9,242 nucleotides of DNA from MWDV01 sp964634255 (GTDB taxonomy: Bacteria; Verrucomicrobiota; Verrucomicrobiia; Limisphaerales; MWDV01). This document shows, piece after piece, positions 1 through 5,570 of this stretch. The position numbers were made by a program, and so were the translations under genes. The number at the start of each line of letters is the position of its first letter. Within the stretch, counting starts at the first letter, position 1. The stretch lies in NCBI GenBank assembly GCA_964634255.1, contig CAZWJC010000273.1, positions 1 through 9,242 of the forward strand, given 5' to 3'. Below the pieces are notes generated by a model. It had not been told where the DNA came from. It worked only from the letters and a program-made list of their open reading frames with translations, and ran no database searches.

Positions 1-314
1 GGGTGGAGATGTACTACCAACCGGGCGGGCGTGGCACGCGCGTGGACAGCCACGTCTATGCTGGCTACACCATTCCGTCGAACTACGACTCCATGATCGG
101 CAAGCTGATCACCCACGGGAAGGACCGCAGCGAGGCGATGGACAAGATGAGCCGGTCGCTGGGCGAGTTCATGATCACCGGCCCGAAGACCACGATTTCC
201 TTCCAACAGGCCATTCTGCAAGACCCGAACTTCCGCCGCGGGGTTTATACCACCGGTTTCATCGAGCAACTCCTCACCGGTGCCCGACGGGAATTGATCG
301 AGGAGAAGGCCTGA
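1..314 (+). CDS. accC: Biotin carboxylase subunit of acetyl-CoA carboxylase, C-terminal part (5' end outside window)
   Basis: This is the last 103 or so codons of the ATP-dependent enzyme that carboxylates the biotin on the carrier protein BCCP, the first step of fatty-acid synthesis in the cytoplasm. The frame begins at base 3 and is open to the left edge, so the real start lies outside; the GTG at base 3 is an internal valine. Visible is the end of the biotin-carboxylase C-terminal domain: PGGRGTRVDSHVYAGY followed by YDSMIGKLITHGKDR, which aligns well with the E. coli AccC segment GGFGVRWESHIYAGY...YDSMIGKLI. The arginine of GTRVDSH corresponds to the arginine lying near biotin in AccC. 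About 350 residues are missing compared with the usual length near 450. The stop (TGA, 312-314) is followed by a strong hairpin. In most bacteria accB lies just upstream, but that cannot be seen here. Pyruvate or propionyl-CoA carboxylase subunits share this domain but are usually longer, so accC is favoured. Confidence 0.92.
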   Translation, partial: VEMYYQPGGRGTRVDSHVYAGYTIPSNYDSMIGKLITHGKDRSEAMDKMSRSLGEFMITGPKTTISFQQAILQDPNFRRGVYTTGFIEQLLTGARRELIEEKA

Positions 315-334
315 CGCAATTACCTCCAATGGAA

Positions 335-363
335 ACGGCGCTCATTATCTCGATGAGCGCCGT
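335..363. terminator. Hairpin between convergent accC and the DUF1080 gene, probable terminator
   Basis: ACGGCGCTCAT (335-345) and ATGAGCGCCGT (353-363) form a perfect 11-bp stem with a 7-base loop. The hairpin starts 20 bases after the accC stop and ends 24 bases before the stop of the opposing DUF1080 gene. It could therefore end transcription from both sides. Neither side is followed by a clear run of U in the RNA, so it may be a weak or factor-assisted terminator, or an element protecting the mRNA 3' end. The stem itself is read directly; its function is inferred. Confidence 0.6.
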
Positions 364-387
364 GTTCAAGTCCAAATCAGCTCCGCG

Positions 388-1023
388 TCAGTCCAGCCGC
401 TTCACCCGGATGTTCTTGTAGTAAATGGTGCTGCCCGGGTCGTGGCCTTGCAGCCCGAACGTGCCTTCGCCCAGCTTGCGTTCAAAGGGCTTGCCCGGCT
501 GCGCGCCTTCCGGCTCAAAGTATTGCAGCACGATCTTCCCATCCACCTTCACGGTGATCTTCTTGCCTTCAACGATGATCTCCTGTGTCCACCACTTCTT
601 GTCCTGCGAGAGGGCCTGGCTGACGTTCACAATGCCGTAGAGACTCCCCGTCTTGATCCAATCGCCCTGGGTGCAGTTGACCTGGCACTCGAAACCCGCG
701 CGCGGCCAGTCGTTTTCCTGGTATTTCGTGTGGAAGTAGATACCGCCGTTGGAATTCGGCTCGGTCATCACGTCCACCTTGAGATGGAAGTTCTTGAACG
801 GCTTTTCGTCGCCGACATAGAAGAGGTGGCAGCGCGGCCCGTTGGCCACAAACGCGCCGTCCACGATCTTCCAAGTATCCGGATTCTCGACGGCTTTCTT
901 CCAGCCATCGAACGTTTTGCCGTCCATGAGCGGCTTGAAGCCCGCTTCGTCCTCGGCAGCCATGAGATGGTTTGCCCAGAATGTTCCCGTCAGTAATAAA
1001 GCGAAAAGAAGTGATCGTTTCAT
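388..1023 (-). CDS. Secreted DUF1080 (3-keto-disaccharide hydrolase family) protein
   Basis: A 211-residue exported protein. Residues 1-22 form a signal peptide (positively charged MKR, hydrophobic core, probable cleavage after LMA). The rest is one DUF1080 domain (PF06439), a concanavalin-like jelly roll. Family landmarks in order are GFKPLMDGKTFDGW (28-41), the WKIVDGAFVA strand (51-60), SNGGIYFHTKYQ (91-102), the GFECQVN strand (110-116), and the closing GTFGLQGHDPGSTIYYKNIRVKRL (187-210). Some family members hydrolyse 3-keto-glycosides in oxidative disaccharide breakdown, and others occur in polysaccharide-use clusters of Bacteroidetes, Planctomycetes and Verrucomicrobia. The substrate here is unknown, and no 3-keto-sugar-forming oxidoreductase lies in the window. 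The ATG start is supported by the signal peptide directly after it; no clear ribosome binding site precedes it. It diverges from the beta-propeller gene across 113 bases. Confidence 0.87.
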   Translation of the reverse strand: MKRSLLFALLLTGTFWANHLMAAEDEAGFKPLMDGKTFDGWKKAVENPDTWKIVDGAFVANGPRCHLFYVGDEKPFKNFHLKVDVMTEPNSNGGIYFHTKYQENDWPRAGFECQVNCTQGDWIKTGSLYGIVNVSQALSQDKKWWTQEIIVEGKKITVKVDGKIVLQYFEPEGAQPGKPFERKLGEGTFGLQGHDPGSTIYYKNIRVKRLD

Positions 1024-1136
1024 GCGGCGGAAAGTAAGCGGCTCGCACGGACAGGCAAGTCAAAAGGGGCGGGCGGTTGCACAGTCGCCGAACCTGCGTA
1101 ACTCTTTGCGCGTCCAAGTCGTCCGTTGCATCGAAC

Positions 1137-2504
1137 ATGAAGACCATCGCGCGCGTTTCAAGGCTGGCATGTCTGGCTGTCGCTCTTACGGCTGTCAGCT
1201 CGTCTGCGGAAGCTCAGGCTCAACCCACCCAAAACTGGCCGAAGTGGCGGGGGCCGCTGGACACCGGAGTCGCCCCCACCGCTGACCCACCCTTACGGTG
1301 GAGCGAAACGGACAACCTCAAGTGGAAAGTCAGCGTGCCCGGTTTCGGCACGTCCACCCCGATCATCTGGGGTGACCGGGTGTTCCTCCTTACCGCGATC
1401 AAGGGGAGCGCGAAGGAGCCGTCACAGCCGCCCGCGGCAGAAGCCGCGCCTCCGCCAAGTTCGGGGCCGGGCCGCGGCGGATTCAACATTGAGGCGCCAC
1501 GCGAGTCTTACCAGTTTGCGGTGCTCTGTCTGGATCGCCAAACCGGCAAAACGCGCTGGCAGAAAAACGTTCGCGAAACCGTCCCCCATGAAGGCCACCA
1601 TCGCGACCACGGGTTTGCCTCCGCCTCGCCCGTTACGGATGGGGAACACCTGCTGGCTTACTTCGGCTCCCGTGGTTTGCACTGCCTGGACTTGGACGGG
1701 AACGTCAAATGGTCGAAGGACCTCGGCCAACTCAAGACGCGCAACAGTTTTGGCGAAGGCTCGTCGCCCGCGTTGCATGGCAACACGGTTGTCGTCTACC
1801 AGGATGATGAGACCGAAAACGACTTCATCGCCGCGTTCGACAAGCGCACAGGCAAGGAACTCTGGCGTACCCCTCGCAGCGAAGCCACCGGCTGGTCCAC
1901 GCCGCTCATCGTCGAGCACGGCGGCAAGCAGCAGGTCGTCGTGAACGGCACCGGCAAGGTGCGCAGCTACGATCTCGCCACCGGGCAGGAGCTTTGGGCC
2001 TGCGCCGGGCAGACCGCCAACTGCATTCCGACACCCGTGGCCGACGCCGAGACAGTCTACGTGACCAGTGGCTTCCGAGGTAGTGCGCTCTTCGCGATCA
2101 CGCTTGGGCGCACGGGCGACCTGACCGGCACCGATGCCATCCGCTGGAGTTACAGCAAAGGCACCCCCTACGTGCCTTCGCCGCTGCTTGTCGACAACCA
2201 ACTCTACCTGCTGAAGGAAAACACCGGCATGCTGACCTGTTTCGATTTGAAGTCCGGTAAGGCGCATTTCGAGACGGTGCGGCTGGAAGGCCTCTTTGGC
2301 GTCTATGCCTCCCCCGTCTCTGCGAACGAGCGGGTGTATGTGCTCGGCCGCGACGGGACTTGCGTGGTTTTGAAAAAGGGACCGACGGTCGAAGTGCTCG
2401 CTACCAACAAGCTGGATGACAAGGCCGACGCCTCCATTGCCCTCGCCGGCAAGGACCTCTTCATCCGCGGGCACCAGAGCCTGTACTGCATTGCCGAGAA
2501 CTGA
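1137..2504 (+). CDS. Secreted PQQ-like beta-propeller repeat protein
   Basis: A 455-residue exported protein of the PQQ-like/BamB-type propeller superfamily. I chose the ATG at 1137, although the frame stays open upstream to 1077, because it is followed at once by a good signal peptide (KTIARVSRLACLAVALTAV, probable cleavage near residue 26-28). The mature part opens with NWPKWRGPLDTGVA (33-46), the usual start of these proteins in Planctomycetes and Verrucomicrobia. Blade signatures of the form 'aldxxtGkxxW' recur at LDRQTGKTRW (132-141), LDLDGNVKW (184-192), FDKRTGKELW (234-243), YDLATGQELW (278-287) and FDLKSGKAHF (369-378). A Pro/Ala/Gly-rich insertion (about 92-115) interrupts the first blade. 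No catalytic residues of true PQQ alcohol dehydrogenases are evident, so it is more likely a structural or binding propeller than a quinoprotein enzyme. It is not necessarily BamB, because no Bam partner is nearby. The specific role is unknown. Confidence 0.85.
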   Translation: MKTIARVSRLACLAVALTAVSSSAEAQAQPTQNWPKWRGPLDTGVAPTADPPLRWSETDNLKWKVSVPGFGTSTPIIWGDRVFLLTAIKGSAKEPSQPPAAEAAPPPSSGPGRGGFNIEAPRESYQFAVLCLDRQTGKTRWQKNVRETVPHEGHHRDHGFASASPVTDGEHLLAYFGSRGLHCLDLDGNVKWSKDLGQLKTRNSFGEGSSPALHGNTVVVYQDDETENDFIAAFDKRTGKELWRTPRSEATGWSTPLIVEHGGKQQVVVNGTGKVRSYDLATGQELWACAGQTANCIPTPVADAETVYVTSGFRGSALFAITLGRTGDLTGTDAIRWSYSKGTPYVPSPLLVDNQLYLLKENTGMLTCFDLKSGKAHFETVRLEGLFGVYASPVSANERVYVLGRDGTCVVLKKGPTVEVLATNKLDDKADASIALAGKDLFIRGHQSLYCIAEN

Positions 2505-2668
2505 ACTCGGTGACAAACAGCGATCTTCTCCCCAACACACGTCTCTCTGCCTGTACACTCGTCCACCGGACCAATATCCGCAGATTCTTTGCGCCATCCG
2601 CTCGAGACCGACCACTTGATCAGGCGGCACCCATCGCGCCCCGAGACGCTTGGCCGGAGCCAGTCCCC

Positions 2669-3187
2669 TCAAAACGGGACGTCGTCCTCCAGCATGCTCA
2701 TGACCGCGGCCATCTGGAGTGCGGTTTGGGCGGCTTCCGTGCCGCGGTTGTGTTGCGAGTCGAGACAGCGCTTGCGGGCCTGCTCCTCGTTCTCCAGCAG
2801 CAGCACCTCATGGACGACAGGCAGCTCATGCGCGAGCTGAATGTCCATCAACGCCCGGCTCACGGCCTCGCCGATGTGCGCCGCGTGCGTGGTCTCGCCG
2901 CGCAAAATGACGCCCAGGCAGATGATCGCGTCCAGGGAGTCGGGCGGCTTGACGCGATGCTCGCCGTGCTGGGTGACGCCACCTTGGCGGGCGAGCGTCT
3001 TGGCCACGACGGGAATCTCGTAAGCGCCCGGCACTCGGACCACTTCGACATGTGCTTTGGCGCGAAGCAACTCGGCTTTAGCCGCGCGCAGCATCGAGTC
3101 CACGTAGCGGGCGTTGTAGCGGGAGGCCACGATGGCGAAGTGGCCGCCAGCCATAGGCGGGGATTGGCGCTTGATTTTCCTGAGCAT
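2669..3187 (-). CDS. ribH: 6,7-dimethyl-8-ribityllumazine synthase
   Basis: The penultimate riboflavin enzyme (172 residues). It condenses 5-amino-6-ribitylaminouracil with 3,4-dihydroxy-2-butanone 4-phosphate to form lumazine, usually as a cytoplasmic 5- or 60-subunit assembly. Landmarks are FAIVASRYN (17-25, ribityl substrate loop), VPGAYEIP (52-59), LGVILRGETTHAAHI (91-105, with H101 matching the catalytic histidine of RG-x-T-T-H) and NEEQARKRC...RGTEAA (133-153, phosphate-binding helix start). Two oddities are an extra loop at about 72-84 (VTQHGEHRVKPPD) before the LDAIICLG strand, and PVVHEVLLLENEEQA where most RibH have PVIFGVLT-type sequence; the usual GNKG is HNRG. The ATG at 3187 is taken as the start; the ATG at codon 12 (base 3154) is an alternative that would still keep the fold. 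The gene lies 33 bases after hicA on the same strand and is the last gene of the ribBA-hicBA-ribH run. Confidence 0.93.
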   Translation of the reverse strand: MLRKIKRQSPPMAGGHFAIVASRYNARYVDSMLRAAKAELLRAKAHVEVVRVPGAYEIPVVAKTLARQGGVTQHGEHRVKPPDSLDAIICLGVILRGETTHAAHIGEAVSRALMDIQLAHELPVVHEVLLLENEEQARKRCLDSQHNRGTEAAQTALQMAAVMSMLEDDVPF

Positions 3188-3220
3188 GCGACTGGGTTCT
3201 TCGGGTGAGTGTTCCGCGGC

Positions 3221-3454
3221 TTAGTGGTTCTGATCCAACAAACGAAAATAGTCCTCCCGCGAAAGGCCGGCGGTCTTGAGGTTGTTCCGAATGATAAACA
3301 CCGGCACCTCACGATAGGTCGGGATCACGACCGGGCGGGCGAGCCCCGGCTTCACATACGAACGATGGCTGCCTTCCTGCCGTGCGAACTGAAATCCTGC
3401 CGCCAGAAACACCTGCTCCAGCCTCCGCCAATCTACTGGAGTGAACTTGGGCAC
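3221..3454 (-). CDS. hicA: HicA-family toxin (mRNA interferase)
   Basis: A 77-residue protein matching the HicA toxin family (PF07927), small double-stranded-RNA-binding-like ribonucleases that cleave mRNA and are neutralised by HicB. Typical features are the N-terminal helix (DWRRLEQVFLAAGF, 8-21), the GSHRSY motif (28-33) holding the catalytic histidine H30, the strand PVVIPTY (41-47), and the C-terminal stretch IIRNNLKTAGLSREDYFRLL (54-73). Length is normal for the family (60-85), and the key histidine is intact, so the toxin looks functional. The start is GTG, which lies 8 bases after the hicB stop; there is no in-frame ATG in that gap. The two are therefore almost certainly co-transcribed, in the antitoxin-first order. 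Its stop is 33 bases before ribH. The family assignment is firm; activity is inferred. Confidence 0.9.
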   Translation of the reverse strand: MPKFTPVDWRRLEQVFLAAGFQFARQEGSHRSYVKPGLARPVVIPTYREVPVFIIRNNLKTAGLSREDYFRLLDQNH

Positions 3455-3462
3455 AATGGAGT

Positions 3463-3732
3463 CTAGGCAGCCACCGCCGCTGAATGCCGCTCAATGCATA
3501 CCCAGTCTGGACTCTGCCACCGGTCGGCCACTTGCGAGTAGCCGGAATCCTCCAAGACTTCGTCCAGCGTTCCATGTTCCCGCGCCGTGCGAATGAACAA
3601 CCGCACCGCCTCCTCCAGTGCAGCACGCGCGGCTTGGGGCGTTTCCCCCGAACTGGCCACATCCAGCGGCATGGCGTGGGCGATGAACTGCCCGCCCTCG
3701 CGCCAGATTTGGACGGTGTAGTCAATTTCCAT
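3463..3732 (-). CDS. hicB: HicB-family antitoxin
   Basis: An 89-residue protein of the HicB antitoxin family with a degenerate RNase-H-like fold. The N-terminal strands YTVQIWREGGQFIAHAMPLD (5-24) and the helix TPQAARAALEEAVRLFIRTA (31-50) are the standard HicB core that covers HicA. The remaining 40 residues (HGTLDEVLEDSGY and a short tail) contain no obvious ribbon-helix-helix or helix-turn-helix motif. This is therefore the short, single-domain type, and autoregulation would need the core itself or the whole complex. The gene is upstream of hicA with 8 bases between them. It starts 74 bases after the end of ribBA on the same strand, with no terminator-like hairpin and U-run between, so ribBA transcripts could read through. 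An AACCGGTT palindrome (3744-3751) just upstream of its start is a possible operator. Confidence 0.87.
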   Translation of the reverse strand: MEIDYTVQIWREGGQFIAHAMPLDVASSGETPQAARAALEEAVRLFIRTAREHGTLDEVLEDSGYSQVADRWQSPDWVCIERHSAAVAA

Positions 3733-3806
3733 GGCGGCAATCTAACCGGTTTGCGCGGCGGATGCGAGAGGCTTGTTATTCGCTTCGGAACGTCGGGAAT
3801 CGCCCC

Positions 3807-5006
3807 TCACAACAGGTGTCCCATCTTCTCCCGCTTGGTTTTCAGGTAGCGGGCGTTGTGGGCGTTGGCCTTCACGCGAATGGGCACTTGTTCGACGATT
3901 TCCAACCCGTGTCCCTCCAGACCCACCAGCTTCTTTGGGTTGTTCGTCATCAGCCGGATGGTCTTGAGGCCGAGGTCGGCGAGTATTTGGGCGCCCAAGC
4001 CGTATTCGCGCAGGTCCATCGCGAAGCCGAGCTTCTGGTTGGCTTCCACGGTATCGAGGCCCTGTTCCTGGAGCTTGTAAGCTTTGATCTTGGGCTCAAG
4101 TCCGATGCCGCGACCTTCCTGCCGCATATAGACGATTACGCCGCGCCCAGCCTCGGCCACCTGCCGCATCGCCTGGTGGAGTTGCGGCCCGCAATCGCAG
4201 CGACGCGAACCGAAGACGTCGCCGGTCAGGCATTCGCTATGGACGCGTACGAGCACGTTCTTCGTCCCCGCGACTTCACCGCAGACCAGCGCAATATGGT
4301 GCTGGCCGTCCAAGCGCGAGCGGTAGAGGTGCAGATCAAACTCGCCATGTTCCGTTGGCAATTTCACGACCTCGATGCGTTCCACCAGTTTCTCGCGGGT
4401 GCGGCGGTATTTGATGAGGTCTTCGATCGCGCAGAGCTTGAGCCGGTGCCGGGCGGCATATTTCACGAGCGCCGGCAACCGCGCCATCGAACCATCGTCG
4501 CTCATAACTTCGCAGATCACCCCGATGGGGCGACAGCCTGCCAGCTTGATCAGGTCCACCGCGGCCTCGGTATGGCCCGCGCGTTGCAGCACGCCACCAG
4601 GTTTGGCACGCAACGGAAAGACGTGCCCGGGCGCCACGAGGTCCTCCGGCACGGCAGTTGGATCGGCCATGACGCGGATGGTTTCCGCGCGGTCCGCAGC
4701 GCTAATGCCGGTGGAGATGCCGCGCGCGGCGTCCACGCTGACTTGGAAATCGGTTTTGAAGGTGTCCCGGTTATCCTTGACCATGCGTTCGATGCCAAGC
4801 TGCTGCAGGCGCTCGGAGGTGGTCGGCACGCAGATCAACCCGCGCCCGTGTTTGGCCATGAAATTCACGGCGCGCGGCGTGACGTGCTGCGCAGCCATGA
4901 TCAGGTCGCCCTCGTTCTCGCGATCGGCATCGTCCACCACGACGATCATCCGGCCTTTGCGGAGGTCGGCGACAGCAGACTCGATGGAATCAAAACGGAC
5001 TTTCAT
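3807..5006 (-). CDS. ribBA: Bifunctional 3,4-dihydroxy-2-butanone-4-phosphate synthase / GTP cyclohydrolase II
   Basis: A 399-residue cytoplasmic fusion enzyme supplying both precursors of riboflavin. The RibB half (about 1-202) makes dihydroxybutanone phosphate from ribulose 5-phosphate. It shows DDADRENEGDLIMAAQ (25-40, acidic metal-binding loop), GLICVPTT (56-63), GISTGISAADRA (96-107), PGHVFPLRA (126-134) and GHTEAAVDL (144-152). The RibA half (about 208-399) opens the GTP ring. It has the zinc triad C259, C270 and C272 (SECLTGDVFGSRRCDCG), the GTP site MRQEGRGIGLEPKIKAY (294-310), DTVEANQKLGF (318-328) and MTNNPKKL (353-360). Because the zinc ligands and the RQEGRG motif are intact, both halves should be active, unlike some RibBA proteins whose RibA half is degenerate. 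The ATG at 5006 leads straight into the family's conserved N-terminus. I see no FMN riboswitch in the 184-base leader region. It heads the cluster that continues with hicB, hicA and ribH. Confidence 0.96.
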   Translation of the reverse strand: MKVRFDSIESAVADLRKGRMIVVVDDADRENEGDLIMAAQHVTPRAVNFMAKHGRGLICVPTTSERLQQLGIERMVKDNRDTFKTDFQVSVDAARGISTGISAADRAETIRVMADPTAVPEDLVAPGHVFPLRAKPGGVLQRAGHTEAAVDLIKLAGCRPIGVICEVMSDDGSMARLPALVKYAARHRLKLCAIEDLIKYRRTREKLVERIEVVKLPTEHGEFDLHLYRSRLDGQHHIALVCGEVAGTKNVLVRVHSECLTGDVFGSRRCDCGPQLHQAMRQVAEAGRGVIVYMRQEGRGIGLEPKIKAYKLQEQGLDTVEANQKLGFAMDLREYGLGAQILADLGLKTIRLMTNNPKKLVGLEGHGLEIVEQVPIRVKANAHNARYLKTKREKMGHLL

Positions 5007-5016
5007 ATCGCGCAGG

Positions 5017-5045
5017 AAGCTACCGGAGTGCGACAGCCTTGTCAG
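5017..5045 (-). promoter_or_regulatory. Weak candidate sigma-70 promoter for ribBA
   Basis: On the minus strand, CTGACA (5040-5045) lies 17 bases upstream of TAGCTT (5017-5022). This gives a -35 one mismatch from consensus and a poor -10. Transcription from it would begin only a few bases before the ribBA ATG at 5006, making a nearly leaderless mRNA. The rest of the 184-base gap up to 5190 holds no FMN-riboswitch-like conserved sequence. It does contain a small CGGGC/GCCCG hairpin (5158-5174), 16 bases before the metallopeptidase start, whose role is unknown. Promoter consensus in this lineage is uncertain, so this is only a candidate. Confidence 0.2.
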
Positions 5046-5190
5046 ACCGAAAACGCACCGGGCAGGCTAGCATACCCATTCCCGGATTGCTTCCCGCATC
5101 GAGGCCGTTGTATGGAAACACCGTGCGCCGCCACAATAAAGCAACTCCACAGACCCACGGGCCAGTTGTGCCCGCCAGCGTCGTCACGGC

Positions 5191-5562
5191 ATGAGCCCGT
5201 GTCTCGAAAAACTGCGGCGCCTCGCCTTGGCCGAAGTGGAAGCCACGTTGGAAGCACTACCCTCCGCCCTGCGCGAGCGCGCAAGGAAACTTCCCGTCAC
5301 CTTCGAGCGCCGGCCCAATCGCGCGCTCCAGGCGGACGGTTTCGCAGCAGACACGCTCGGTATGTTCGTCGGACCGGACTTCGCGGAGGAAGAAGTCGTG
5401 CCCATGCCGCCGCAGATCATTCTGTTTCTCCTGAACCTTTGGGAGTTCGCCGACGCCGACGAGGATATTTTCCGCGAGGAAGTTCACACCACCTATCTGC
5501 ACGAACTCGGACACTACCTCGGTCTCAGCGAAGATGAACTGACCGAACGGGGATTGGAGTGA
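5191..5562 (+). CDS. Minimal zincin-like metallopeptidase
   Basis: A 123-residue protein of the small zincin-like metallopeptidase family (PF06262, formerly DUF1025). The metal site is near the C-terminus: HELGHYLGLSED (104-115) gives the HExxH zinc motif with H104, E105 and H108, then G111 and an acidic residue E114 at the spacing of the third ligand, where relatives usually have aspartate (HExxHxxGxxD). Upstream are the family's conserved acidic strand region (LGMFVGPDF, 56-64) and PPQIILFLLNLWEF (73-86). Length is typical of the family (about 110-140). There is no signal peptide, so it should be cytoplasmic. The physiological substrate of these proteins is generally unknown. It is divergent from ribBA and ends only 8 bases from the stop of the opposing sulfatase gene, leaving no room for a separate terminator. 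The ATG at 5191 is the first sensible start; no strong ribosome binding site is visible. Confidence 0.83.
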   Translation: MSPCLEKLRRLALAEVEATLEALPSALRERARKLPVTFERRPNRALQADGFAADTLGMFVGPDFAEEEVVPMPPQIILFLLNLWEFADADEDIFREEVHTTYLHELGHYLGLSEDELTERGLE

Positions 5563-5570
5563 ACCGCCCG

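Noticed and set aside
2505..2668. Terminator between the convergent beta-propeller and ribH genes
   Set aside because: I looked for a stem-loop and found only a trivial 4-bp GTCC/GGAC stem and no U-run, so no terminator is called. No gene is seen in this gap either.
1422..2672. 416-codon minus-strand open frame opposite the beta-propeller gene
   Set aside because: The plus strand encodes a clear signal peptide and repeated propeller motifs; the antisense product resembles nothing known.
3188..3806. Direct or inverted repeats flanking hicBA as marks of insertion
   Set aside because: Comparing the 74-base upstream and 33-base downstream gaps by eye gave no shared repeat long enough to exceed chance.
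5108..5140. TTGTAT ... ACAATA as a promoter for the metallopeptidase gene
   Set aside because: The spacing (about 19 bases or more) and match quality are too poor to support a call.
5007..5190. Possible FMN riboswitch upstream of ribBA
   Set aside because: Riboflavin genes are often controlled this way, but none of the conserved FMN-aptamer sequence blocks can be found on the minus strand of this gap, which is also rather short for leader plus promoter.
3762..5537. 591-codon plus-strand open frame opposite ribBA and running into the metallopeptidase gene
   Set aside because: It lies antisense to a firmly identified ribBA and then in another frame of the metallopeptidase gene. Its translation has no recognisable domain and becomes Arg/His-rich, as expected for a high-GC shadow frame.
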